Shown here piece by piece: positions 27,193 through 36,448 of a stretch of 64,000 bases of DNA; position 1 is the first letter of the stretch, and each line of letters starts with the position of its first letter. Origin of the DNA: Dysgonamonadaceae bacterium (lineage in GTDB: Bacteria > Bacteroidota > Bacteroidia > Bacteroidales > Dysgonomonadaceae); contig JAIRUA010000028.1 of NCBI GenBank assembly GCA_031254645.1, positions 1 through 64,000 on the forward strand. Reading direction: 5' to 3'. Position numbers and translations under genes: made by a program. Under the pieces are notes generated by a model. It was given only the letters and a program-made list of their open reading frames with translations, was not told the DNA's origin and searched no databases.

Positions 27193-28650
27193 ATGAAGAA
27201 ATATATATACATAGTTATTTTTGCAGTGTTGGGGTTGACGCTTAACTCGTGCGATCTGGAAACTTCGCCCAGCACAGCTGCAGACGATACTCTCGTATTC
27301 AGCAGCGTAGAGAATGTTGATCGAGTGCTTAACGGTACTTGGCGATATATTATGGAAACATATAGCACGTGGGCAAATCCGGGATGGGCAAGTTTACTTC
27401 TCACAAGTGAAGCGATGGGTAGTGATGCGGTAGTACGTAATGCGTATGGCTTTTACAATCAATACACCTTTCAAGCAACCAATCAAAGCAACAACGGAAC
27501 AGTAGCGCACATTTGGGCATTAGCATACAGAGCGATTGATAATATGAATCATATTATCACTAAAATTGACGATGTACCAGGCGATACTGCAACAAAAAAT
27601 AGAATTAAAGCACAAGCATACGCATTGAGAGGTTATATGTACCTCAATTTGGGCACATTTTTTGTTGGCAAATACAGTGAGAATGCTAACAACTTAGCAG
27701 TTCCCATTTACACAACACCTACTGATGGTAGCGCAGTTGGGAATGCCAGAGAAACGCTAAGTCGTGTCATGAAGCAAGCCGAAGATGACTTGTTGGCCGC
27801 ACACGGATTAATCGGTAGTTGGAGTCATGGAACAGCCAAGCATAAAATTACCCGAAATATCATTTCCGGAATTTTGGCTCGCCTATATTTGCAAAGAGAA
27901 GATTGGGCAGATGCCGCTAAATTTGCAGCAGAAGCCGAAACAAACTATAACTGGATGCCACAAGCCGATTATTTATTAGGTTTCAACGATTTGGGAAATG
28001 CTGAATGGATTTGGGCACATGGTCAAACAACTGACCAAAACAATATTCATATTTCGTATCTTGATGTAACGCTAAGCTCAACAGAAGGTTATGCAAATTT
28101 TATGGCAGACCCTTTCTTTATGGGACTTTTCGATGAGGATGATGTGCGTACACAACTATTTCAGTGGAACACAACACATTTTCCTGGCTTCTTGATGTAC
28201 AAAAAATTTAGACAAAGACCTAATACAACTGCCGATCAGGTGTTGATGAGAAAAGCCGAAATGGTGTTGATTCAAGCAGAAGCATTAGCCGGGCAAAACT
28301 TACTACCGGGTGCAATTGCAAAATTGAACGAATTGAGGAATGCGCGTGGTGCACAAACGCCTGATTTATCAACGCTTTCACAAGCAGAGTTAGTGGAGGA
28401 GATATTGATTGAGCGCAGAAAAGAGTTGTTTGGTGAAGGATTTGCCCTTTCCGACATCAAGCGTAGAGGAAAATCGGTGGTCAGAAGAGCACTTCCTGAC
28501 GGAATGGTAGTACCCGGTACTGAAATTTTGGCGCGCGGTCATAACATATTACAATTCCCCAATGGTACGCCTTTTGTAGCCAACAGTCCATTCTATGATT
28601 TCACCTTCCCTGTTACTGAAACGGATAGAAATCCGAATTGGAAAAACTAA
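27193..28650 (+). CDS. SusD/RagB family surface glycan-binding lipoprotein (1)
   Basis: This is the partner lid of the upstream SusC. The 485 residues start with a lipobox (LTLNSC), followed by the SusD-type helical TPR-like fold: HIWALAYRAIDNMNHIITKI, KAQAYALRGYMYLNLGTFFV, a C-terminal AEMVLIQAEALA segment and ILIERRKELFGEGFALSDIK, all standard RagB/SusD signatures. The stop is followed by a hairpin terminator shared with the convergent methyltransferase gene. Confidence 0.93.
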   Translation: MKKYIYIVIFAVLGLTLNSCDLETSPSTAADDTLVFSSVENVDRVLNGTWRYIMETYSTWANPGWASLLLTSEAMGSDAVVRNAYGFYNQYTFQATNQSNNGTVAHIWALAYRAIDNMNHIITKIDDVPGDTATKNRIKAQAYALRGYMYLNLGTFFVGKYSENANNLAVPIYTTPTDGSAVGNARETLSRVMKQAEDDLLAAHGLIGSWSHGTAKHKITRNIISGILARLYLQREDWADAAKFAAEAETNYNWMPQADYLLGFNDLGNAEWIWAHGQTTDQNNIHISYLDVTLSSTEGYANFMADPFFMGLFDEDDVRTQLFQWNTTHFPGFLMYKKFRQRPNTTADQVLMRKAEMVLIQAEALAGQNLLPGAIAKLNELRNARGAQTPDLSTLSQAELVEEILIERRKELFGEGFALSDIKRRGKSVVRRALPDGMVVPGTEILARGHNILQFPNGTPFVANSPFYDFTFPVTETDRNPNWKN

Positions 28651-28672
28651 TTTAACTATAAATGATCATAGT

Positions 28673-28710
28673 AAAACGGCCGAGAGAAGGAATCTTTCGG
28701 CTGTTTTATT
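28673..28710. terminator. Hairpin terminator between convergent SusD and trmN6
   Basis: AAAACGGCCGAGAG (28673-28686) pairs, with wobbles, with CTTTCGGCTGTTTT (28694-28707). The flanking A and T runs would let it work in both directions. Confidence 0.65.
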
Positions 28711-28745
28711 GTGACTCTGTTCTATAACGTTATACCATTTGTGCA

Positions 28746-29462
28746 CTAAAACTTCAAATAAAAATCTTTCACCAACTTCTGAAACATATCAGAATATTGA
28801 TGCCGCTCTATTTCGATAACCAACTCATCATATACAGGCATCGATTTGTTTTGCCTTGAAAATTCTAACAATACTCTTTTGGGACGAGCGTTGGGCGTTG
28901 GATAAACGGTGGTTTGGCGCTGTAAAAAAAGAGATTGTTTTTCGACACAATCAAGTATTTCTCGTAATCTATCTATCGGATAAATAATTGACAATATACC
29001 CTTTTCAGACAGTAAACAAGTGGCAGCATCAAACAAAGACGTCAACGACAATGTTTCCGTATGTCGGGCAAGCGTTCGTGTACGCCTGGGCGATGGCAGT
29101 GAATCAGTAAAAAACGGTGGATTGGAAACGATTAAATCGAAAACATCGTTATAGCTATCGGCAAATGCTTGAACAGATATGTTTTCGATGGCGATTCTAT
29201 TCGAGAAAGGAGAATTTTCGATGTTTTCTTTCGCTTGTAATACGGCAGATTCGTCAATATCAATACCCAAAATTTTCGCTTGTCGGTTTCGTTGTGCCAA
29301 CATTAAAGAAATCAATCCTGTTCCTGTACCTATATCTATGATACGTTGCGCGTTTTCGATATTTGTCCACGCGCCAAGCAGCACGCCGTCGGTACCCACT
29401 TTCATTGCACACCGGTCGTGATGAACAGTAAATTGTTTGAACTGGAAAAAACTATTTGGCAC
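28746..29462 (-). CDS. trmN6: tRNA1(Val) (adenine-37-N6)-methyltransferase
   Basis: This SAM-dependent methyltransferase is of the YfiC/TrmN6 type. The 238 residues open with FFQFKQFTVHHDRCAMKVGT, the family N-terminal pattern; the start codon is GTG at 29462, since the next ATG would cut off this conserved region. The SAM loop IDIGTGTGLISLML and the catalytic NPPFF for N6-adenine methylation are intact. It is transcribed away from lon; a minus-strand TACCTTTG at 29492-29499 is a likely -7 box. Confidence 0.9.
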   Translation of the reverse strand: MPNSFFQFKQFTVHHDRCAMKVGTDGVLLGAWTNIENAQRIIDIGTGTGLISLMLAQRNRQAKILGIDIDESAVLQAKENIENSPFSNRIAIENISVQAFADSYNDVFDLIVSNPPFFTDSLPSPRRTRTLARHTETLSLTSLFDAATCLLSEKGILSIIYPIDRLREILDCVEKQSLFLQRQTTVYPTPNARPKRVLLEFSRQNKSMPVYDELVIEIERHQYSDMFQKLVKDFYLKF

Positions 29463-29491
29463 GAAATTTGAAAGATAGATTAATTATATAA

Positions 29492-29499
29492 CAAAGGTA
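29492..29499 (-). promoter_or_regulatory. -7 box TACCTTTG upstream of trmN6
   Basis: The minus-strand TACCTTTG fits TAnnTTTG and lies 30 bases before the GTG start. The -33 element is not clear. Confidence 0.45.
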
Positions 29500-29541
29500 C
29501 TCATTTTTCACAAAAAACGGGCACTATTTTATTTTGTCTTT

Positions 29542-31992
29542 ATGTTTCAACTAAAACATCATACATCTGACAGCGACGAACCGATAGAAAATGTAATCTC
29601 CCTCATTGCCGGAGACGCATTGGGTGGCAACCCATTGGAAATGGACGAATCGCTTCTCAAAGACACGTTGCCAATTTTGCCGTTACGCAATATGATTGTC
29701 TTTCCCGGCGGTGCAGTCCCGATTTCGGTGGGACGCGAAAGGTCGATAAAACTCATCAAATCATTGGGTGAAAAGCAACGATATATCGGCTTGGTATGCC
29801 AAAAAGACACATCGGTGGAAGATCCGGATAAGGATGATTTGTTTCAAATGGGCGTGATTGCCGAAGTGGTGCGCGTGATGGAATTTGGCGACAGTTTCAA
29901 TATTTTCGTGCAGGCTAAAAAGCGATTCGAATGGATTGACTTCATTCAAACCGAGCCACACATTCTCGCCACTTATAAAATTCCCGAATACAAAAAGGCT
30001 TCAAAAGACGACAAAGAGTTTAACGCCATTCTCGATTCGATTCGCGATGCAATGATTCATATGATACGCTTGTGGGGCGAACCGCCACGCGAACTATTGA
30101 ACACGATTAAACACGAATCATTTTCGGAAGTACTTATCGGATTCTGCGCCACCAACTTACCCGTGAGCAATAAAGAAAAACAGGAATTGTTGGAAATAAA
30201 CGATGAAAAAGAGCAAGCCTATCGTCTGTTGATGATGCTTAACCGCGAAACGCAAGTAATGGAACTGAAAATGAACGTTCAGATGAAAACGCGGGAAGAT
30301 TTGAATCAACAACAAAAAGAATATTATTTGCAACAGCAAATCAAAACGATACAGGAAGAACTGGGTGGAAATACGCATCAAATTGAAATCGAGGAATTTA
30401 AAAAACGCGCCGAGTCGAAAAAATGGAGTGCCGAAGTGGCAGAAACGTTTGACAAAGAAATCAAAAAGTTAGAACGATTACACCCACAGTCGCCCGATTA
30501 TTCTACACAATTTCAATATCTTGAAACGATACTTGAACTTCCTTGGAATGAATACACGAAAGATAATTTCAACCTAAAAAATGCACAACGAGTGCTCGAC
30601 AAAGACCATTTTGGAATGGAGAAAGTGAAAGAACGCATTATAGAACATTTGGCAGTATTGAAATTGAAAAACGATTTAAAATCGCCCATCGTTTGCTTGT
30701 ATGGACCTCCGGGTGTGGGGAAAACTTCGTTGGGAAAATCAATAGCCGAAGCGCTTGGGCGCAAATATGTGCGTGTATCGTTGGGCGGCTTGCACGACGA
30801 GGCGGAAATTCGCGGTCATCGTCGCACATATATCGGCGCTATTCCGGGACGAATTATCGAAAATATTCGAAAAGCTGGCTCGTCGAACCCCGCTTTTGTG
30901 TTAGACGAAATCGATAAAATCGGAAAAGATCATCGTGGTGACCCATCGTCGGCACTGCTCGAAGTACTCGATCCGGAACAAAACACCACATTTCACGACA
31001 ATTATTTAGCAATCAATTACGACCTTTCGAAAGTGCTTTTTATTGCTACTGCCAACAGCCTCAGTACCATTCCACAGCCATTGCTCGACCGTATGGAATT
31101 GATAAATGTGGGCGGATATATTATGGAAGAGAAGGTGGAAATCGCTTATCGCCACCTTATTCCGAAGGAATTGGAAAATCACGGTATCGAAAAAAGTGCG
31201 TTCACAATTCCGAAAACTACGCTCGCCAAAATTGTTGAAAGCTATACACGAGAGTCGGGTGTACGTGAGTTGAACAAAAAAATTGCGAAAATTGCACGAA
31301 AGATTGCGCGAAAAATTGCAGGGGAAGAAGAATATCCGAAATCGTTGAAAATCGCTGATTTGAAAACGTATTTGGGTACGGAAGAATATTCGAAAGACAG
31401 TTATCAGGGCAATGAATACGCAGGTGTGGTAACAGGTTTAGCGTGGACAGCCGTTGGCGGCGAAATTCTTTTCGTAGAAAGTTCACTTAGTCGCGGAAAA
31501 GGATCGAAACTGACCGTTACCGGAAACTTGGGAGATGTGATGAAAGAGTCTGCCGTGATTGCACTGGAATATGTGCGTTCTCACGCCGATGAATTGGGCA
31601 TTGATTCCGCCATTTTCGAAAACTGGCAAACGCATATTCACGTGCCCGAAGGTGCTATCCCGAAAGATGGTCCATCGGCAGGAATCACGATGATTGCTTC
31701 ATTGGTTTCGGCATATACGCAACGAAAAGTGCGGGCAAATGTAGCAATGACGGGCGAAATCACGTTGCGCGGAAAAGTGCTTCCCGTAGGTGGTATTCGC
31801 GAAAAAATACTCGCAGCAAAACGTGCCGGCATCAAAGAGATTGTGCTTTGCAAAGATAACCGAAAAGATATTGATGAAATAAAACCGGAATATCTTACGG
31901 GACTCACTTTTCATTATGTGAGCGATGTGCGTGAAGTACTTAACGTGGCATTGTTAAAAGAAAAGGTGAAAGATGCGAAAAGTTTAGTCTGA
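29542..31992 (+). CDS. lon: ATP-dependent Lon protease
   Basis: Lon is a cytoplasmic AAA+ serine protease that removes misfolded and regulatory proteins. The 816 residues show the LON substrate-binding domain from about residue 46 (LPILPLRNMIVFPGGAVPIS), a coiled-coil helical part (QQQIKTIQEELG), the Walker A GPPGVGKTS, Walker B FVLDEIDKIG, and the protease domain with Ser712 (KDGPSAG) and Lys755 (GGIREKILAAKRAG), 43 residues apart as in E. coli Lon. It is a single-gene unit ended by a hairpin before the convergent sigma factor gene. Confidence 0.97.
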   Translation: MFQLKHHTSDSDEPIENVISLIAGDALGGNPLEMDESLLKDTLPILPLRNMIVFPGGAVPISVGRERSIKLIKSLGEKQRYIGLVCQKDTSVEDPDKDDLFQMGVIAEVVRVMEFGDSFNIFVQAKKRFEWIDFIQTEPHILATYKIPEYKKASKDDKEFNAILDSIRDAMIHMIRLWGEPPRELLNTIKHESFSEVLIGFCATNLPVSNKEKQELLEINDEKEQAYRLLMMLNRETQVMELKMNVQMKTREDLNQQQKEYYLQQQIKTIQEELGGNTHQIEIEEFKKRAESKKWSAEVAETFDKEIKKLERLHPQSPDYSTQFQYLETILELPWNEYTKDNFNLKNAQRVLDKDHFGMEKVKERIIEHLAVLKLKNDLKSPIVCLYGPPGVGKTSLGKSIAEALGRKYVRVSLGGLHDEAEIRGHRRTYIGAIPGRIIENIRKAGSSNPAFVLDEIDKIGKDHRGDPSSALLEVLDPEQNTTFHDNYLAINYDLSKVLFIATANSLSTIPQPLLDRMELINVGGYIMEEKVEIAYRHLIPKELENHGIEKSAFTIPKTTLAKIVESYTRESGVRELNKKIAKIARKIARKIAGEEEYPKSLKIADLKTYLGTEEYSKDSYQGNEYAGVVTGLAWTAVGGEILFVESSLSRGKGSKLTVTGNLGDVMKESAVIALEYVRSHADELGIDSAIFENWQTHIHVPEGAIPKDGPSAGITMIASLVSAYTQRKVRANVAMTGEITLRGKVLPVGGIREKILAAKRAGIKEIVLCKDNRKDIDEIKPEYLTGLTFHYVSDVREVLNVALLKEKVKDAKSLV

Positions 31993-31997
31993 AAAAA

Positions 31998-32040
31998 GAG
32001 AAGGGACTGCCCACTATTATCTTTTCGGCAACCCCTTCTC
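31998..32040. terminator. Bidirectional terminator between lon and the ECF sigma gene
   Basis: GAGAAGGG (31998-32005) pairs with CCCTTCTC (32033-32040), with an inner TGCC/GGCA pairing. An A-run precedes it, which serves as a U-tract for the opposite strand. Confidence 0.65.
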
Positions 32041-32075
32041 CTGTCTAAAAAATCTATTTGTAGTGTGAAATAAAA

Positions 32076-32597
32076 CTACATTTCACCAAAAAATTTAAAA
32101 TCTTTCAATAAGCTTTGCAGTTTTTTTCTGGCGAAAAAGATTCTGCTTTTCACCGTTCCGATAGGCAATTTCAAATGCATGGCAATTTCTTCGTATTTAT
32201 AACCCGAAACGTGCATCGAAAAAGGCACTTTGTAATCATTGGCAAAGCTATTGATTGCCTTATTGATTTCCTTTATCGAGTAGGCTTGCGCAGGGGTATC
32301 AAAACCTGAATCTTGCGGCATATCTAACTGATAAAGATTTTTTGATGTGTCAATAATCGTCTGACTGCGAACAATTTTACGATAATTGTTTACAAAGATA
32401 TTGTGCATTATCGTGAATACCCAACCCTTGAAGTTGACATTCTCGTAATACTTTTCTTTGTTGTCCAAAACTCGAAGCGTTGTCTCCTGTAAGAGATCTT
32501 TCGCCTCCTCTCGACTTGCGGTAAGTGTAAGAGCAAAATTAAACATATTGTCTTGCAAACCCAACAATCGATGTTCTAGTGAATCTTTCGGTTGCAT
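32076..32597 (-). CDS. ECF-type RNA polymerase sigma factor
   Basis: The 173-residue protein has sigma region 2 (DLLQETTLRVLDNKEKYY, FKGWVFTIMHNIFVNNYRK) and region 4 (YEEIAMHLKLPIGTVKSRIF) with a short linker, as in ECF sigma factors. No anti-sigma factor or FecR gene is adjacent, so its signal is unknown. The neighbours, lon (convergent) and htpG (divergent), are proteostasis genes, which hints at a stress role but does not show it. Confidence 0.9.
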   Translation of the reverse strand: MQPKDSLEHRLLGLQDNMFNFALTLTASREEAKDLLQETTLRVLDNKEKYYENVNFKGWVFTIMHNIFVNNYRKIVRSQTIIDTSKNLYQLDMPQDSGFDTPAQAYSIKEINKAINSFANDYKVPFSMHVSGYKYEEIAMHLKLPIGTVKSRIFFARKKLQSLLKDFKFFGEM

Positions 32598-32924
32598 AAT
32601 TACTACTCTTTTTATTGTTTATATTCCTCTGTTTTAAAGCTATTTAGACTCTTAAAAATCTTCCAAATATTCAAATCACTCGACAAATGTAAAAATATTA
32701 ACTGAATAAAAATGCATTTTTGGGAATAAAATTAGTTAAATAAAATTAATGACCGTCTGTTTTTTCACACGCCTGTATATCACACACATAGAGACAAAAC
32801 AACAATGAACAACTGTTCTGAAAAGATGAACTATTTACACTCTTCGCACTATTCTGAAAATAGTTCAAATGAATTGCAATTTTTGTTTAATCACTGATTT
32901 TTCATCTCTTTGCAAGCGTTTTTA
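32598..32924. other. Divergent intergenic region between the ECF sigma gene and htpG
   Basis: This AT-rich stretch without a gene forms most of a 390-base gap. It contains a 10-bp inverted repeat TGAACTATTT (32827-32836) / AAATAGTTCA (32858-32867). It also has a 14-base direct repeat ACTGTTCTGAAAAG (32812-32825) / ACTATTCTGAAAAT (32848-32861) with 12 matches, spaced 36 bases. These lie 58-113 bases upstream of the sigma-54 box and could be activator sites. Confidence 0.6.
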
Positions 32925-32940
32925 TGGCACGTTATTTGCA
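32925..32940 (+). promoter_or_regulatory. htpG: Sigma-54 (RpoN) -24/-12 promoter of htpG
   Basis: TGGCACG-TTAT-TTGCA matches the sigma-54 consensus TGGCACGN4TTGCW at every defined position, with GG and GC separated by exactly ten bases. Transcription would start near 32952, about 35 bases before the htpG ATG at 32988. Confidence 0.78.
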
Positions 32941-32987
32941 AAAGATATTTAGACGCAAAAATACAAATAATAAAATACATACATAAA

Positions 32988-34880
32988 ATGCTACAAAAAG
33001 GACATATCGGGGTAACTACCGACAATATTTTCCCCATTATCAAGAAATTTCTGTACAGCGATCACGAAATTTTCCTGCGCGAAATCGTTTCAAACGCTGT
33101 AGATGCTACACAAAAGCTGAAAACTTTGGCAGATGTAGGCGAATACAAAGAAGAATTGGGCAATCTTGCCGTTCGGGTTTCGATTGACAAAGAGGCGAAA
33201 ACGCTCACGGTTTCCGATCGTGGAATCGGTATGACTGCCGAAGAAATGGACAAGTATATCAACCAAATTGCGCTTTCGTCTGCCAACGATTTTCTCGACA
33301 AATACAAAGAAAACGCCAATGCCATTATCGGACATTTCGGACTAGGATTTTACTCCACATTTATGGTGTCGAAAATGGTAGAGATCGTTACCAAATCATA
33401 CAGAGAAGATGCACCTGCCGTGAAATGGTCGTGCGATGGGACACCCGAATACACAATGGAAGCGGTGGAAAAAGCCGACAGAGGAACGGACATCATTCTT
33501 CATATCGATGATGAAAATTTGGAATTTCTGGAAAATGGAAAAATCGAAGCATTATTGAAAAAATACTGTAAATTTTTGCCGATTCCCGTTGTTTTCGGAA
33601 AAAAACAAGAATGGAAAGACGGAAAATACGTGGATACCGACGAAGACAATGTTATCAACGACGTGAATCCGCTTTGGAAAGAAAAACCTGCCGGATTGAC
33701 CGATGAGAATTATTTGAAATTCTATCGCGAACTCTACCCAATGACAATGGACGAGCCATTGTTTTGGATTCATTTGAATGTCGATTATCCGTTTAACTTG
33801 ACAGGAATTTTGTATTTCCCGAAAATCAAAAATAGCCTTGATTTACAGCGAAATAGAATTCAATTGTATTCCAATCAAGTGTTCGTAACCGATTCGGTAG
33901 AAGGTATTGTTCCGGAATTTTTGACATTATTACACGGTGTTATCGATTCGCCCGATATTCCGCTCAACGTTTCACGTTCGTATTTGCAAAGCGACAACAA
34001 TGTGAAGAAAATTTCGAACCACATTACCAAAAAAGTGGCTGACAAATTGGAAGAACTTTTCAAAAAAGAACGCACACAATTTGAAGAAAAATGGGATAGT
34101 TTAAAACTCTTTGTTGAATATGGAATGCTTTCGGAAGAAAAATTTTACGAACGTGCGCACAAATTTGCCCTCGTGAAAAATATCGACAACAAATGTTTTA
34201 CGCTCGAAGAGTATAAAACGTTGGTTGAAAGCAATCAAACCGACAAACACGGCAATGTTATCTATCTCTACACCACCAACAAAGAGGAACAATATGCACA
34301 CATCGACACAGCAAAAGAAAAAGGCTACGATGTATTGTTAATGGACGGACAGCTTGACGCGCATTTTATGGGAATGTTGGAACAAAAGCTCGAAAAAACT
34401 CGTTTTGTGCGTGTGGATAGCGATACGATTGAGCATATTATCGAAAAAGAAGACGCTGTTGCCGTGGAACTTACCGACAAACAAAAAGAGTCGCTCACAG
34501 AAATTGTAAAAGCGGATTTACCGACAATGGAAAAAATCGAATTTCACGTCGATTTCAAAGCATTGGGCGAAACGGCGAAACCGATTCAAGTAACACAAAA
34601 CGAATTTTCGCGCCGTATGAAAGAGATGTCGGCAATGCAACAAGGTATGGCGTTTTACGGCGAAATGCCCGATATGTACCAAACAATTTTGAACGTTGAC
34701 CACCCGCTGGTAAAGGAACTTATCGCCGAAACCGACGGAAAAGAGAAAGATGAGCTTGCCATTTTTGCAACTACTAGTACAAAATTGAAACAGATGGTAG
34801 ATTTGGCGCTTTTGGCAAATGGTATGTTGAAAGGTGAAGCATTGAGTAATTTTGTGAAACGAAGTTTTGAGATGATTTAA
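32988..34880 (+). CDS. htpG: Molecular chaperone HtpG (Hsp90)
   Basis: This is the bacterial Hsp90 homodimer that remodels client proteins with ATP. The frame is open from 32910, but the family N-terminus (MLQKGHIGVTTDNIFPIIKK) begins at the ATG at 32988, giving 630 residues, and the upstream part would overlap the promoter. ATP-lid motifs are intact: LREIVSNAVDA, VSDRGIGMT and GHFGLGFYS. The middle-domain segment PFNLTGILYFP and the C-terminal dimer domain follow. A sigma-54 promoter match lies directly upstream and a perfect terminator downstream, so it is a single-gene unit. Confidence 0.96.
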   Translation: MLQKGHIGVTTDNIFPIIKKFLYSDHEIFLREIVSNAVDATQKLKTLADVGEYKEELGNLAVRVSIDKEAKTLTVSDRGIGMTAEEMDKYINQIALSSANDFLDKYKENANAIIGHFGLGFYSTFMVSKMVEIVTKSYREDAPAVKWSCDGTPEYTMEAVEKADRGTDIILHIDDENLEFLENGKIEALLKKYCKFLPIPVVFGKKQEWKDGKYVDTDEDNVINDVNPLWKEKPAGLTDENYLKFYRELYPMTMDEPLFWIHLNVDYPFNLTGILYFPKIKNSLDLQRNRIQLYSNQVFVTDSVEGIVPEFLTLLHGVIDSPDIPLNVSRSYLQSDNNVKKISNHITKKVADKLEELFKKERTQFEEKWDSLKLFVEYGMLSEEKFYERAHKFALVKNIDNKCFTLEEYKTLVESNQTDKHGNVIYLYTTNKEEQYAHIDTAKEKGYDVLLMDGQLDAHFMGMLEQKLEKTRFVRVDSDTIEHIIEKEDAVAVELTDKQKESLTEIVKADLPTMEKIEFHVDFKALGETAKPIQVTQNEFSRRMKEMSAMQQGMAFYGEMPDMYQTILNVDHPLVKELIAETDGKEKDELAIFATTSTKLKQMVDLALLANGMLKGEALSNFVKRSFEMI

Positions 34881-34895
34881 GTTTGATTTGTATTA

Positions 34896-34940
34896 TAGAA
34901 AAGGGCTAAATCTTCACAGAGATAGCCCTTTTCTATTTTG
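34896..34940. terminator. Terminator after htpG
   Basis: A perfect 13-bp stem, TAGAAAAGGGCTA (34896-34908) with TAGCCCTTTTCTA (34923-34935), is followed by TTTTG. It separates htpG from the convergent glycosidase gene. Confidence 0.88.
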
Positions 34941-34971
34941 CTAATTAATCATTAAACATTTAATCATTAGT

Positions 34972-36270
34972 TTATTGCACTTGAAAAGGCACATTCGCCG
35001 TCGAAACAAATCCCGTTCCGTCCAATACATACACAAAAAGACGATAATTACCCGGCTCTTTCACAGATGTTTGAAAGGTATTAATCTCTGTCGTTTCTAC
35101 AACACCATATCTATCGGGGCGCGGCTCGAAAGAACCACCAAAACCTAAAACGGTTGCCTCTTTCATAATTTCCCACACGTATGTGAGTTTGTCGCCTTCA
35201 CGATCGGTAGCTTCAACTCTGCCTTCGAATATTTCACCGACTTTCACTACAACATTTTCGGTTTGTTTTTTGTCATTAATGAAAAAACCGTGAACAACAG
35301 GTGCTGTTTGCGTAGGTTCAACGCCTGTCCACACACGTTCCATTGCTTCCACCATTGGCGTTTTTTCGCCGTTTAGCGGAAGTCCTTCTACGTTGCTTTC
35401 CACGAACATACTGAACCACGTAGGCGTACGCTCTTGCTTTTGTCCCCACAAGAATACAAATGAACCCAAACAGCGCGTACGACTGTTAATGTAATTGTTG
35501 TAACGCGTTTCATAAACGATTCGTTTTTCTTCGCTCGTTTCTTCCAATGGTGCGCCCCATTCCGTAAGTGTGGTTTCCCAAAATCCGGTAGGTCCCCATT
35601 CGGTAATCAGATATGCGCCTTTGTATTTCGATTCGTTTACCATTCTTTCTACATCAACGATAGAACCGTAACTGTTGATTCCTATCACTTCGATAGCGGG
35701 CGCATATTCGGCTATTAAATCCAATGCCCTCGCATTGTGTGCAATAACGGTTGATACAAGCGAACGGCTATCAATGCTTTTTATGAGCAATGCTAATTCA
35801 TTGGCAAATTTCCACGCTGCCGGAATATTGGCATTTCCCAAATCTATCTCGTTTCCGATACCCCAAACCAACAGGTTGGGATGTTCGCCTATTGCTTCTG
35901 CTAATTCTCGTACAGACGCTTTTGTTCTCTCTTTGAACTCTTCGTTATGATACATATTTGAATCTTTCGGAAGGTTAATCCCCTGCATTAAATACATATT
36001 TAACTCCCTTGCACGAGCGAGGTCGTTTTGTGCTCTTTCTACATTGCCGCCCCAGGTTCTGAAAGCGTTTGCACCGTGCGCGGCAGCGTGTTCCAAGTTG
36101 TTGGTACCACCAACTCCTTTGATATAAGTATCAACTCCATCTATCATCAGATGAAATTTATCCTCTTTTTCGATGATTTTGATGCCTTGTTCTACTTTTT
36201 GGACACAACTGACGGTTGTCATAAGCGCGACAAGCATCATAAAAGTGATGTTTAAAAGATATTTCTTCAT
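34972..36270 (-). CDS. Clan GH-A glycoside hydrolase-like lipoprotein (GH2-type TIM barrel)
   Basis: The true start is the ATG at 36270, giving 432 residues with a lipobox (MTTVSC); the longer open frame adds 45 residues before the signal peptide. The barrel shows ANAFRTWGGN, LLVWGIGNEIDLGN (candidate acid/base Glu) and YLITEWGPTGFWE (candidate nucleophile Glu), the clan GH-A pattern found in GH2 catalytic domains. The last about 110 residues form a separate Ig-like domain (GEIFEGRVEATDREGDKLTY, YRLFVYVLDGTG). The usual GH2 N-terminal sandwich domains are absent. The substrate is unknown. Confidence 0.72.
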   Translation of the reverse strand: MKKYLLNITFMMLVALMTTVSCVQKVEQGIKIIEKEDKFHLMIDGVDTYIKGVGGTNNLEHAAAHGANAFRTWGGNVERAQNDLARARELNMYLMQGINLPKDSNMYHNEEFKERTKASVRELAEAIGEHPNLLVWGIGNEIDLGNANIPAAWKFANELALLIKSIDSRSLVSTVIAHNARALDLIAEYAPAIEVIGINSYGSIVDVERMVNESKYKGAYLITEWGPTGFWETTLTEWGAPLEETSEEKRIVYETRYNNYINSRTRCLGSFVFLWGQKQERTPTWFSMFVESNVEGLPLNGEKTPMVEAMERVWTGVEPTQTAPVVHGFFINDKKQTENVVVKVGEIFEGRVEATDREGDKLTYVWEIMKEATVLGFGGSFEPRPDRYGVVETTEINTFQTSVKEPGNYRLFVYVLDGTGFVSTANVPFQVQ

Positions 36271-36363
36271 TTGTTTGCAATTTATTGGATAAAGGTATAA
36301 TAAAATCCCCACTTGAGTGCTTTTTTTGAGAATATTTTCCCTGTGTGCGGGATTTTTATTGAA

Positions 36364-36398
36364 AAGACTTTCCAAGTTTTCAAAACTTCGAAAGTCTT
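36364..36398. repeat. 35-base near-perfect palindrome
   Basis: AAGACTTTC-C-AAGTTTT / C / AAAACTT-C-GAAAGTCTT is self-complementary apart from one C-C mismatch and the centre base. It lies just before the flippase promoter box, between divergent genes, so it is a REP-like repeat or operator rather than a terminator. Confidence 0.75.
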
Positions 36399-36423
36399 GA
36401 TTCAAAAAAAATTCCTATTTTTG
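36397..36423 (+). promoter_or_regulatory. Promoter of the flippase operon
   Basis: TTG at 36397-36399 and TATTTTTG at 36416-36423 are 16 bases apart, close to the Bacteroidota -33/-7 pattern. The ATG follows at 36449. Confidence 0.6.
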
Positions 36424-36448
36424 TGTCTGTAAACCCCAACATAAAACA

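Noticed and set aside
29456..29471. A sigma-54-like box TTGGCACG-AAAT-TTGA upstream of lon
   Set aside because: The -12 element reads TTGA instead of TTGC, and the box overlaps the coding start of trmN6. It is tempting beside the htpG promoter but too weak to list.
32910..32987. Upstream extension of htpG
   Set aside because: It would start inside or before the sigma-54 promoter and adds 26 residues not found in Hsp90 proteins.
36364..36398. The 35-base palindrome as a terminator
   Set aside because: It lies between divergent genes, just before a promoter box, and has no U-tract.
36271..36405. Upstream extension of the GH-A lipoprotein gene
   Set aside because: It would put 45 residues before the lipoprotein signal peptide, which would then not function.
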